NCBI GenBank assembly: GCA_024103385.1
Contig: JAGFIT010000079.1
Span: 1-64,000, forward strand
DNA length: 64,000 nucleotides
Direction: 5' to 3'
Source: Vicingus serpentipes
Lineage (GTDB): Bacteria; Bacteroidota; Bacteroidia; Flavobacteriales_E; Vicingaceae
Of this stretch, positions 45,353 through 54,093 are shown piece after piece. The first letter of the stretch is position 1, and each line of letters begins with the position of its first letter. The translations under genes and the position numbers were made by a program. Under the pieces are notes generated by a model. The model made no database searches. It had not been told where the DNA came from and was given only the letters and a program-made list of their open reading frames with translations.

Positions 45353-48300
45353 ATGCAATATCAATTTAACGAAATAGAAAAGAACTGGCAAAAGTATTGG
45401 GAAGAGAACAAGACGTTTAGAGCTGAAGACAATTCTGTAAAGCCAAAGTATTATGTGTTGGATATGTTTCCTTACCCATCAGGGGCAGGGTTACATGTGG
45501 GACATCCTTTAGGATATATTGCATCGGATGTATTTGCGCGTTACAAAAGATTACAAGGATTTAATGTATTGCACCCTATGGGATACGATTCTTTCGGACT
45601 ACCTGCTGAACAGTATGCGATACAAACAGGACAACATCCAGCTACGACTACCAAAACGAACATTGAAGGAGGAGTAGATAAAGAAGGAAATGTTATTCCG
45701 GGTTACAGAAACCAAATGGATAAAATTGGTTTTTCTTTTGATTGGGACAGAGAAGTAAGAACTTCTGATCCGAAATACTACAAATGGACGCAGTGGATTT
45801 TTAAGCAAATTTTTAATTCGTGGTACAATAAGGCAAGTGATAAAGCAGAGAAAATTGATGACTTAATTGCAACATTTAAAGCAGAAGGAAACAGAAATGT
45901 AAATGCTGTAACCGATTATGAAGATATATTTTCTGCTGAAGACTGGAACAGTTGGAGTGAGGAGGAACAACGAAAAGTGTTGATGAGTTATCGTTTAACT
46001 TTTTTGTCGGATACTTGGGTCAACTGGTGTCCTGCATTGGGAACGGTATTGGCGAATGATGAAATTAAAGATGGCGTTTCGGAACGTGGTGGACATCCAG
46101 TAGAGCAAAAACTGATGCGTCAATGGAGCATGCGGATTACAGCTTATGCCGAGCGTTTACTTTCTGGTTTGGACGGATTGGATTGGACCGATTCGATAAA
46201 AGACATTCAACGCAATTGGATAGGAAAAAGTGAGGGAGCGAGTGTTACATTCAAAGTCCTCTCCCCAACCCTCTCCAAAGGAGAGGGAGACACTTCGCCA
46301 AAATACTTAACAGGAGATCCTGCTATTTCACACTTATTGTTGGAGAAAGCTAAAGAAATGAGAGCAAACCCAACACCTGCCGAATCTGCATTATGGCAAC
46401 AGTTAAAAGGCAAGAAACTGGATGCTAAATTCAGACAACAACATCCTGTTGATACTTTTATTCCTGATTTTGTTTGCTTAGATAAAATGTTGATTGTTGA
46501 AGTGGATGGCGATATTCATGATATTCAGCAAGAACAGGATCAAGAACGAACTCACCGATTGAATGAATTAGGCTTTGAAGTTTTACGATTTAGAAATGAA
46601 GAAGTTCTAGCAGATATCGATACAGTTGTAAATAAAATAGTTGCAGTTTTAGCACAAAGATCATCAATAAAAGATGGCGATAAAGTCCTTCCCTCTGGGA
46701 AGGATTTAGGATGGGAAATAGAAGTTTTCACCACTCGTCCTGACACCATCTTTGGAGTTTCATTTATGGTGTTGGCACCAGAGCATGAATTGGTAGATAA
46801 AATTACAACAACAGAACAAAAAGAAAAGATAGAGGCGTACAAAAAAGCAGCATCGCTAAAATCGGAAAGAGACAGAATGAGTGACGTAAAAACCATTTCC
46901 GGGGAGTTTACGGGAGCTTATGCCTTGCATCCTTTTACGGGAGATAAAGTACCCGTATGGATAGGAGATTATGTATTGGCTACTTATGGCACAGGAGCAG
47001 TAATGGCAGTGCCATGTGGAGATCAGCGTGATTGGGATTTTGCAAAACACTTTGATATTCCTATTCTTAATATTTTTAAAGATCAGGATATTTCTGAGGC
47101 TGCTTATGCAGAAAAGGATGCTATCATTGCCAATTCTGACTTCTTGAATGACTTACCTGCTAAAAAAGCAATAAAAGCAGCCATTTACGAAATAGAGCAA
47201 CGTGGTTTTGGAAAAGGAAAAACGCAATACAAATTAAGAGATGCGGTATTTTCTCGTCAGCGGTATTGGGGAGAACCCTTTCCGGTTTATTATAAGGGAG
47301 AGATTCCTTATTTACTAGAAAGTGATGAAGTAGTAGAGTTGCCTCCGGTAGACAAATATCTACCAACTGAAGATGGAGAACCTCCATTGGCAAGAGCTAA
47401 CAAAGAAGATTGGAATGTAGATTGTCCGGGAGATAGAATGGAATATAACACCATGCCAGGTTGGGCAGGAAGTAGCTGGTACTTTTTACGTTACATGGAT
47501 CCTACTAACGACAATGAATTTGTTGCCAAGGATAAAGTGGATTATTGGAAAAATGTGGACTTGTACATTGGTGGAGCGGAACATGCAACAGGGCATTTGT
47601 TGTACTCTCGTTTTTGGACCAAATTCTTGTACGATTTAGGATACATCCCTTTTGAAGAACCTTTCCAAAAAATGATTAACCAAGGAATGATTCAGGGGAA
47701 TTCGGCTTTGATTTATAAATTATTTGTTAAATGTAATGTAACATATTCAAAATTTGATGAAAATAACATCGGTTGTGACACAGGATTTGGATCATTATCA
47801 ACAAAACAAGACTTTTTTATTTCTGTCAATAAATTAAAAGAGATAAAAGAAAGTAAAGCTAATTTACTCGATTTAATCCCTCTAGACGTAAAAGAAGAAT
47901 TAAAAGAAAGAACCTGGAATAATGCTAGTCACCAGAAAAACAATTTTGGATTAAAAAAGAATATAGGAAGCCCTTTAGATTTGAGTTACTTCAACTTTGA
48001 ATTGAGTGGAGATCTTGTTAGTGGAAATATTGATATTAAATATCTTAATGGTGATAAATTAAATATCGAAGACGCTGCAAAAAATTCTCTCTTCCACTAT
48101 TTAAATCTAGGTATTTTTATAATGGATGATGGGAGTCTCTTTTCATTAAGAGATTCTTCACCAGCAAATAAAACAGGAAACTTTATTGTAGGACGAGAAA
48201 TCGATAAAATGTCGAAATCGAAGTACAACGTACAAACTCCAGATGAATTAGTTGCCAAATATGGAGCAGACACCTTACGTTGTTACGAAATGTTTTTAGG

Positions 48301-48886
48301 GCCATTAGAGCAACATAAACCATGGGATACACAAGGAATTACGGGGGTACACGGTTTCTTAAAAAAACTGTGGCGCTTGTTCCATGATGACAATGGATTT
48401 AACGTTTTTGATGAAGAACCAACCAAAGAGGAGTTAAAATCACTACACAAAACCATCAAAAAAATTAAAGAAGACATTGAACGTTTTTCATTTAACACGC
48501 CTGTTTCTGCTTTTATGATTTGTGTGAACGAGCTAACAGCACTCAAGTGTAATAAACGTGCTATTTTATCAGATTTGTGTATCATTCTTTCTCCTTATGC
48601 GCCACATATTGCAGAAGAGTTGTGGAAGAAGTTAGGAAATACAGAGAGTATTTCCAATGCCGTTTTTCCAAAACATAATGAGGAATATTTAACAGAAAGC
48701 AATCATAAATACCCAGTATCATTTAATGGTAAAATGCGTTTTATGCTAGAATTACCAGTAGAGATGGGGAAAGAAGACATTGAAAAAGAAGTGTTGGCGA
48801 ATGAGCAAACTGCTAAGTATTTAGATGGAAAATCCCCTAAAAAAGTGATCGTAGTGCCTAAAAAAATAGTGAATGTTGTGGTTTAA
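45353..48886 (+). CDS. leuS: leucine--tRNA ligase with an in-frame DUF559 nuclease domain in its editing domain
   Basis: An 1177-residue class I synthetase, against ~920-950 in related species. It charges tRNA-Leu. Catalytic motifs are intact: HVGH at 48-51 and KMSKS at 952-956. The CP1 editing domain keeps FTTRPDT (459-465) and GTGAVMAVPCGDQRDWDF. Residues ~303-455 are extra: a translated palindrome, then a DUF559 domain (~331-425; ANPTPAESALWQQLKGKKL, FRQQHP, D372, VEVDGDIH with E383 and D385, RTHRLNELGFEVLRFRNEEVL), then a second translated palindrome. The insert sits in a beta-hairpin loop between VTFKV and IEVFTTRPD. A further ~100 residues of expansion lie at ~783-950, before KMSKS. The frame is unbroken throughout, so the fusion is probably expressed. 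Confidence 0.95.
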   Translation: MQYQFNEIEKNWQKYWEENKTFRAEDNSVKPKYYVLDMFPYPSGAGLHVGHPLGYIASDVFARYKRLQGFNVLHPMGYDSFGLPAEQYAIQTGQHPATTTKTNIEGGVDKEGNVIPGYRNQMDKIGFSFDWDREVRTSDPKYYKWTQWIFKQIFNSWYNKASDKAEKIDDLIATFKAEGNRNVNAVTDYEDIFSAEDWNSWSEEEQRKVLMSYRLTFLSDTWVNWCPALGTVLANDEIKDGVSERGGHPVEQKLMRQWSMRITAYAERLLSGLDGLDWTDSIKDIQRNWIGKSEGASVTFKVLSPTLSKGEGDTSPKYLTGDPAISHLLLEKAKEMRANPTPAESALWQQLKGKKLDAKFRQQHPVDTFIPDFVCLDKMLIVEVDGDIHDIQQEQDQERTHRLNELGFEVLRFRNEEVLADIDTVVNKIVAVLAQRSSIKDGDKVLPSGKDLGWEIEVFTTRPDTIFGVSFMVLAPEHELVDKITTTEQKEKIEAYKKAASLKSERDRMSDVKTISGEFTGAYALHPFTGDKVPVWIGDYVLATYGTGAVMAVPCGDQRDWDFAKHFDIPILNIFKDQDISEAAYAEKDAIIANSDFLNDLPAKKAIKAAIYEIEQRGFGKGKTQYKLRDAVFSRQRYWGEPFPVYYKGEIPYLLESDEVVELPPVDKYLPTEDGEPPLARANKEDWNVDCPGDRMEYNTMPGWAGSSWYFLRYMDPTNDNEFVAKDKVDYWKNVDLYIGGAEHATGHLLYSRFWTKFLYDLGYIPFEEPFQKMINQGMIQGNSALIYKLFVKCNVTYSKFDENNIGCDTGFGSLSTKQDFFISVNKLKEIKESKANLLDLIPLDVKEELKERTWNNASHQKNNFGLKKNIGSPLDLSYFNFELSGDLVSGNIDIKYLNGDKLNIEDAAKNSLFHYLNLGIFIMDDGSLFSLRDSSPANKTGNFIVGREIDKMSKSKYNVQTPDELVAKYGADTLRCYEMFLGPLEQHKPWDTQGITGVHGFLKKLWRLFHDDNGFNVFDEEPTKEELKSLHKTIKKIKEDIERFSFNTPVSAFMICVNELTALKCNKRAILSDLCIILSPYAPHIAEELWKKLGNTESISNAVFPKHNEEYLTESNHKYPVSFNGKMRFMLELPVEMGKEDIEKEVLANEQTAKYLDGKSPKKVIVVPKKIVNVVV
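46255..46291 (+). repeat. palindromic repeat translated inside leuS, 5' side of the nuclease insert
   Basis: GTCCTCTCCCCAA followed by the perfect hairpin CCCTCTCC-AAA-GGAGAGGG. It encodes LSPTLSKGEGD. It has the same prefix-plus-8+3+8-hairpin layout as the element at 46684-46716, which is in the opposite orientation. Confidence 0.75.
46259..46717 (+). mobile_element. proposed palindrome-bounded DUF559 nuclease insert within leuS
   Basis: The 459-base (153-codon) segment that is absent from ordinary leucyl-tRNA synthetases. It consists of a palindromic repeat, a DUF559 coding stretch (about 46343-46630) and a second palindromic repeat in inverted orientation. Its length is a multiple of three and both junctions keep the synthetase frame. 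Calling it a mobile element is an inference from its structure; no target duplication could be identified by eye. Confidence 0.6.
46684..46716 (-). repeat. palindromic repeat translated inside leuS, 3' side of the nuclease insert
   Basis: Perfect hairpin TCCTTCCC-TCT-GGGAAGGA followed by TTTAGGATGGGA; on the minus strand this reads TCCCATCCTAAA then the hairpin. It encodes VLPSGKDLGWE. Confidence 0.75.
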
Positions 48887-48984
48887 CATCATGTGATTAG
48901 CGATTTATTATACGGGTTTTTGGTTACGTAAAAACCGAAAAAACCATCTGTATAAATCTCTATTAGTAAGTAATTTAATCTCAC

Positions 48985-48992
48985 TATATTTG
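48985..48992 (+). promoter_or_regulatory. candidate -7 box for the T9SS gene at 49106
   Basis: TATATTTG, an exact TAnnTTTG match in the leuS downstream gap. No TTG is placed well for -33. The predicted leader would include the right leuS-flanking repeat. Confidence 0.35.
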
Positions 48993-49026
48993 CACCCTGT
49001 TAATAAACTTTTAGTATTGATAATTG

Positions 49027-49083
49027 TTTAAACACCCCTAAAGTCCCCTCAAGGGGACATAAAAGAGGTAATTATTAATAATA
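49027..49083 (+). repeat. right inverted repeat flanking leuS
   Basis: TTTAAACACCCCTAAAG, the palindrome TCCCCTCAAGGGGA and CATAAAAGAGG with TTATTAATAATA at the end. It is the inverted partner of 45290-45344. It lies 141 bases after the leuS stop. Confidence 0.7.
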
Positions 49084-49105
49084 AGTAGTGTTTAAACCAC
49101 CAACC

Positions 49106-51016
49106 ATGAAAAAGAAAATATTATATTTTTTACTCCTTTTATTAGGAAATCATTTTATAGCTGCTCAAACCTTAAATGCAGGAGATATTGCATTTATTGG
49201 TTACAATACAGACTCAAATACCCCTACGCATAACGATGATTTTACATGGATAGCATTGAAAGACATTCCAGCAGGAGAAATCATTTATTTTACGGATGAA
49301 GGATGGACCAACCAAACAAACGATTGGGTAGGGTCTACAGAAGCACATCTTACTTGGACTTCTCCAATAGGAGGGATTGCTTGTGGAACAATTATTAATA
49401 TCAGTGAGCCAAATAATGACAATGTGCTAGTCGTTACAGGCGGAGGTACAGTCAACAATCCAGCGTTATGGAATTTATCCTCAGGAGATCAAATACTAGC
49501 TTATTATAGTGCAAGTGGGCCAGCGCCATCAACTGTGCCTAGCTTTCTTGCTGGAATTCATGGGGATGATGGAGACAGCTCTCCTTCATCATTAGATACA
49601 ATAACCAAATGGAATGATTTATCCTCCATTTCAGGAGGGACATCTCGTTCAGAACTTCCTCCAGGGTTAACTAATGGAGTAAATTGCGTTTCTTTAAACC
49701 CAGTTATTGGAACAGAAATAGATAACTATAAATACACAGGAACATTAACGGGCGCTGTTAGTACCATACGGGCAGCAATAAACGATAGAACAAACTGGTC
49801 TTCAGATGACACAACCCCTTTTGATATTCTTCCTTCAGCCTATTCTCCATCTGTATTTTGTGTGGCATCGTGTACTCCCCCAAGTGTACCTACTGTAACT
49901 TATGCTCCATCAACAGTATGTACAGGAAGTAATGCAACATTAACTATTACTGGAAATTTAAATGACGCTACAGCATGGCATATTTATGCAAGCTCATGTG
50001 GAGGAGCTGCATTAGGAACGACAACGGGCTCATCTTTTATTGTTACCCCTTCATTTCCAAGCACAAGTTATTATGTTCGTGGAGAAGGAGGCTGCATAGC
50101 GCCAGGAAGTTGTGGAAACGTAACGGTAAACGTGACTGCTGACAATGCTTCATTTAGTTATGGGTCTTCATCTTATTGTCTTAATGATGCTGATCCAACT
50201 CCAACAATAACAGGATTAACAGGAGGAGTATTTACGAGTTCTCCAGTAGGGTTATCAATAAACGGAGGTACAGGAGAAATAGATGTATCCACATCAACAC
50301 TAAATACCTATAAAGTAACTTATACTACTGCGGGAACATGCCCAGATAGTTCTGACGTAAATGTTACCATTAGCTCGATGAAGGACTCAACATTAAATGT
50401 AAATGTATGCTACAACAGTACTTATACCTATGCTGATGGAACAACATCAACTAATATTACGGCTAATGAATCACATGTTTCTACTTTAGTAGGACAAGCA
50501 GCCAATGGTTGTGATTCTGTGGTAACAACTAATTTAACAGTAGAACCAACGATAGATATCACGGTAACAAATTCATCACCAACATTAACAGCAAATCAAA
50601 CAGGAGCAACTTACCGTTGGTTAGATTGCGGCAATGGAGATACGATTATACCTTCTGAAACATCAGCCTCTTTCACTGCTTCAATTAATGGGAGCTACGC
50701 AGTAGAAATAATGGTTGGAAATTGTATAGATACATCAGCTTGTGAAGCAGTAACGGGTGTAGGAATAGAGGAAAAGAGCAATCAAGAAGTTTTAATTTAT
50801 CCAAATCCGACTAGTGGTATAATTACTATTGATTTAGGAAGTAACACAGATTTAGTTAATTATTCGATTACGACAATTGATGGGAAAATAGTAATAAGTG
50901 GAAAAACTTTTCAGAACCTTATTAAAGTTGATTTGAGTAATGAAAGCAAAGGAGTGTATTTCTTGAATTGGAATGATATATCATCAAACAATAATTATAA
51001 AATCATCAAACAATAG
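49106..51016 (+). CDS. large secreted T9SS-sorted surface protein
   Basis: A 636-residue protein. The ATG at 49106 begins a signal peptide (MKKKILYFLLLLLGNHFIAAQ); a GTG at 49088 is too far upstream. Residues ~25-250 (AGDIAFIGYNTDSNTPTHND, YFTDEGWTNQ, NISEPNNDNVLVV) resemble an N-terminal domain seen in other surface proteins of this phylum. Ig-like or PKD-like segments with paired Cys follow, and a type A sorting domain (LIYPNPTSGIITIDL, KGVYFLNW) closes it. The C-terminal ~130 residues are nearly identical to those of the next gene, also at DNA level. Likely an adhesin or matrix protein; no enzyme motif seen. Confidence 0.8.
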   Translation: MKKKILYFLLLLLGNHFIAAQTLNAGDIAFIGYNTDSNTPTHNDDFTWIALKDIPAGEIIYFTDEGWTNQTNDWVGSTEAHLTWTSPIGGIACGTIINISEPNNDNVLVVTGGGTVNNPALWNLSSGDQILAYYSASGPAPSTVPSFLAGIHGDDGDSSPSSLDTITKWNDLSSISGGTSRSELPPGLTNGVNCVSLNPVIGTEIDNYKYTGTLTGAVSTIRAAINDRTNWSSDDTTPFDILPSAYSPSVFCVASCTPPSVPTVTYAPSTVCTGSNATLTITGNLNDATAWHIYASSCGGAALGTTTGSSFIVTPSFPSTSYYVRGEGGCIAPGSCGNVTVNVTADNASFSYGSSSYCLNDADPTPTITGLTGGVFTSSPVGLSINGGTGEIDVSTSTLNTYKVTYTTAGTCPDSSDVNVTISSMKDSTLNVNVCYNSTYTYADGTTSTNITANESHVSTLVGQAANGCDSVVTTNLTVEPTIDITVTNSSPTLTANQTGATYRWLDCGNGDTIIPSETSASFTASINGSYAVEIMVGNCIDTSACEAVTGVGIEEKSNQEVLIYPNPTSGIITIDLGSNTDLVNYSITTIDGKIVISGKTFQNLIKVDLSNESKGVYFLNWNDISSNNNYKIIKQ

Positions 51017-51037
51017 ATAGCTCGATTCATTTTAATA

Positions 51038-51068
51038 AAAAAGCCTCACCTCTTAAGTGAGGCTTTTT
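51038..51068 (+). terminator. rho-independent terminator after the T9SS gene
   Basis: Perfect 12-base stem AAAAAGCCTCAC / GTGAGGCTTTTT with a 7-base loop, 22 bases after the stop at 51016. Confidence 0.9.
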
Positions 51069-51227
51069 CTATTTGATGCTTACTAAGCCTAAAGGAACGG
51101 CTATATTTTAAGTGTTTTTTCCTCAAATTATTTCAATATATACGCAATTAAAATCAGTGTTTTTGCGGATTTGTTATGTCGTTTATTAGTCTACTTTCAC
51201 CTTTAGTATTAACTATAAAATATAAAT

Positions 51228-51566
51228 ATGAAAAAAACCTTACTGATTGTATTTATTCTTTTTCTTGGAATGAATAATTATTTTGCTCAAACTGCAATTG
51301 ATTTAGCTGGAACTGGAAATAAAGTGACATCAACTTATAATTTAGATGTTACTAACGGATTTACATTAGAGTATAAAATGTATATGCCTTCTTTAAAAAA
51401 TTATAATGCAGGTGTTACTCAGGGATGCTCAAATGTAGGTAACCCATTAGATGTATATATTAATAGTGCAGGTACAATGATAATCTATTATGGTAACTGT
51501 AGTGCAGCAGGGGGAACTGTAGCTGGCTTTTCTGCCGGGCAATGGTACCATAGCTCATACTTATGA
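51228..51566 (+). pseudogene. N-terminal fragment of a frameshifted LamG-type T9SS surface protein
   Basis: A 112-codon open frame with a signal peptide (MKKTLLIVFILFLGMNNYFAQ) and the first part of a LamG/concanavalin-like domain (IDLAGTGNKVTSTYN, FTLEYKMYMPS). It stops at TGA soon after GQWYH. The next frame carries on directly with IAHTYDPSTGEGKTYVDG, the normal continuation of this domain. The frames join if CATAG at ~51553-51557 is restored to CATATAG, so a 2-base loss in an AT repeat explains the break. It could be a real pseudogene, a phase-variable site or a sequencing error. Confidence 0.7.
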
Positions 51567-53949
51567 TCCATCAACGGGAGAAGGAAAAACTTATGTAGAT
51601 GGGGCTTTAATGAACACATTTACTGGATTACCGACTTTAACAGCACCTTCACAACCTCTTACGATCGGAGATAGAGCAGATGGAGCAACTAATTCCAATG
51701 CAAAATATGATAATGTAAGAGCATGGTCTGGAGTGAGAAGTGATGCTGAAATTTTAGCGAACAAAGATCTCTGTTTAACAGGTTCAGAACCCGGATTAGA
51801 GCTTTTATTTCAAATGGAAGAAGGGAGTGGAACTGTATTGAATGATTTAGCTACTACCGATGGTGCACAAAATGGAACTGTAGTAGGTAGTGCAACATGG
51901 AGTACTGGGTTTAGTTGTACGGTTTGTAGTATTGCAGACCAAACGGTGAGTTCAAATGTTACTACTTCCTGTGATTCTGCAAATGTAACTATTAGTTTAG
52001 GGTCATCAGAAAATGGTGTCAATTACTATTTAAGAAATGATGTTAATGATACTGTAATTGATGGACCGATTTCAGGGACAGGAGGAGCGACTTCATTTAA
52101 TTCAGAAACAATTACGTCTACTACAACTTATAATGTACTAGCAACTTCAAGTGAAGATGGTTTTATTACTTCTCCTGGTCATTCAACCCTTTCAGGAACA
52201 GCATCAAATATACCAACAGGAGGAAATGAATATACCATTGAAGTTTGGGTTAATTCATCATCAATCTCGGGGGCAATGGGTTTAGTCGGTTGGGGGAATT
52301 ATGGTTCGACCAATCAATGTAATGCCTTTAGGTTTAATGGTTCTTCACAATTAAGAAACTATTGGTGGGGAAATGATTTAGTAGCTACTACACCTGATTT
52401 AAATGACGGACAATGGCATCATTTAATTGCTACTTACGATGGAACAACAAATGCGATCTATGTAGACGGAGTATTAATGGGGTCACGAGTTATTGCAGCT
52501 CCTAATGTTGGTTCTGCAAATAACCTTGAGATAGGATCAACTTATAACGGTTTCGAACCAATTAATGGAAGTCTTGACAATATTAAAATATGGAACGTTG
52601 GTATTAGCAGTGCAGCAGAGGCTGTTACTTTGATGAATGGCTGCCCCGACCCATCTACGGAACCTAATTTAGTAGCGTATTATAAATTTAATGAAGGAAC
52701 AGGAACATCTATTAATGATGTAACGGCAAATAGTAATGACATTGTAGCTCCTGGAGGAACATGGGGGACAGGTCATACACTGTGTGCAAGCTGCTCTAAA
52801 GAAATGTCGTCAACAGTGACTGTAACTATCAATTCTTCCGTATCAAATACACAAATATTAACAGAATGTGATGGGTTTAGTATCACAGTAAACGGGAATA
52901 CATATAATTCAACTGGCACATATATTGACACTTTAATAGGTGGAGCGATTAATGGTTGTGACTCTATAGTAACAACTGATTTAACAATATTACCAGCTTT
53001 AGCAGGAAGCGTAACTAGCACTATTTGTAACGATGGTAGTGTTGATGTGAATGGAGTTACTTATGATGCTTCTAATCCAACAGGGACAGAGGTATTTACA
53101 AATGTAGGTCCTAACAACTGTGACTCAACAGTGACGGTTAACTTAAATGTGTTACCAGCCAAAACAGGTTCAGTAACTACTACTATTTGTAACGATGGTA
53201 GTGTTGATGTGAATGGAGTTACTTATGATGCTTCTAATCCAACAGGGACGGAAATATTCACCAATGTAGGATCAAACAACTGTGACAGTACAGTAACTGT
53301 TAACTTGAATGTTCTTGCTGCTAAAACAGGAACAATTACTCAAACCATTTGTTTTGGAGACAGTATCATAGTGAATGGAACTGTTTATAAAACTACAGTA
53401 ACAGGAGCTACAGAAACATTCACTAATGTAGGTTCTAACAATTGTGACTCAGTGGTGACCATTAATTTAACAGTATCACCAACAATAGACATTACAGTAA
53501 GTAACTCCTCACCGACATTAACAGCAAACCAAGCAGGAGCGAGCTACCAATGGTTAGATTGTGACAATTCAAATGCAATTATACCATCAGAAACAGCCCA
53601 AATTTTTACAGCAAGTGTCAACGGAAACTACGCTGTAGAAATAGTGGTTGGAAGTTGTATAGACACTTCAGTTTGTGAGGCAGTAACAGGTGTAGGAATA
53701 GAGGAAAAGAGCAATCAAGAAGTTTTAATTTATCCAAATCCGACTAATGGTGTAGTTACTATTGATTTAGGAAGTAACACAGATTTAGTTAATTATTCGA
53801 TTACGACAATTGATGGGAAAATAGTAATAAGCGGAAAAACTTCTCAGAACCTTATTAAAGTCGATTTAAGTAATGAAAGTAAAGGGGTGTATTTTTTACA
53901 AATAACCTATCAAAGAGGTAATAGGATGTATAAAATCTTGAAAGGTTAG
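51555..53949 (+). pseudogene. C-terminal part of the frameshifted LamG-type T9SS surface protein
   Basis: The open frame continuing the LamG domain of the preceding fragment; the first usable start would be an ATG at 51610, which leaves no signal peptide. It holds the rest of LamG 1, a second LamG (~52220-52640 bp; GQWHHLIATYDGTTNAIYVDG), three tandem ~54-residue repeats (TICNDGSVDVNGVTYDASNP, twice almost identical in DNA, then a diverged third) and a type A sorting domain (LIYPNPTNGVVTIDL, KGVYFLQI). The intact product would be a ~900-residue secreted adhesin-like protein. Confidence 0.75.
53018..53470 (+). repeat. three tandem ~160-base repeats within the LamG-type surface protein
   Basis: Units start near 53018, 53180 and 53340. 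The first two share ACTATTTGTAACGATGGTAG and long identical stretches after it; the third is diverged (ICFGDSIIVNGTVYKT). At the protein level each ends NVG.NNCDS.VT.NL.V. Recent duplication of the first two units is likely. Confidence 0.8.
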
Positions 53950-53970
53950 TTTGTAGTTGTTATAGGTTTG

Positions 53971-54002
53971 AAAAGGCTTTCCAAATTTGGAAAGCCTTTT
54001 TT
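53971..54002 (+). terminator. rho-independent terminator after the LamG-type gene
   Basis: A perfect 15+15 palindrome, AAAAGGCTTTCCAAA / TTTGGAAAGCCTTTT, followed by two more T, 21 bases after the stop at 53949. It also shows that an ATG at 53968 is not the start of the next gene. Confidence 0.88.
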
Positions 54003-54093
54003 ACAACAAAAATTAAAAATTAGCGTATTCATAGTTGGAGAACGATTATGGCATAAACTTTGCCTGTACCTTATTAACCATAAACTTAACAAT

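Noticed and set aside
46259-46717. Intein in LeuRS
   Set aside because: The insert does not begin with Cys or Ser at a splice junction and does not end in His-Asn followed by Cys, Ser or Thr; no intein blocks A, B, F or G are visible.
48100-48150. A LAGLIDADG-like string (GIFIMDDGSLF) in LeuRS suggesting a homing endonuclease remnant
   Set aside because: The same position in other Bacteroidota LeuRS holds EFILEDGKY, so it is native synthetase sequence; no second motif or endonuclease length is present.
45290-49083. Composite transposon carrying leuS between inverted repeats
   Set aside because: No transposase gene lies between or near the repeats, and the repeats belong to a palindromic family rather than to IS ends.
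53018-53470. Tandem repeats as a CRISPR array
   Set aside because: Units are ~160 bases, fully coding, in frame and without unique spacers.
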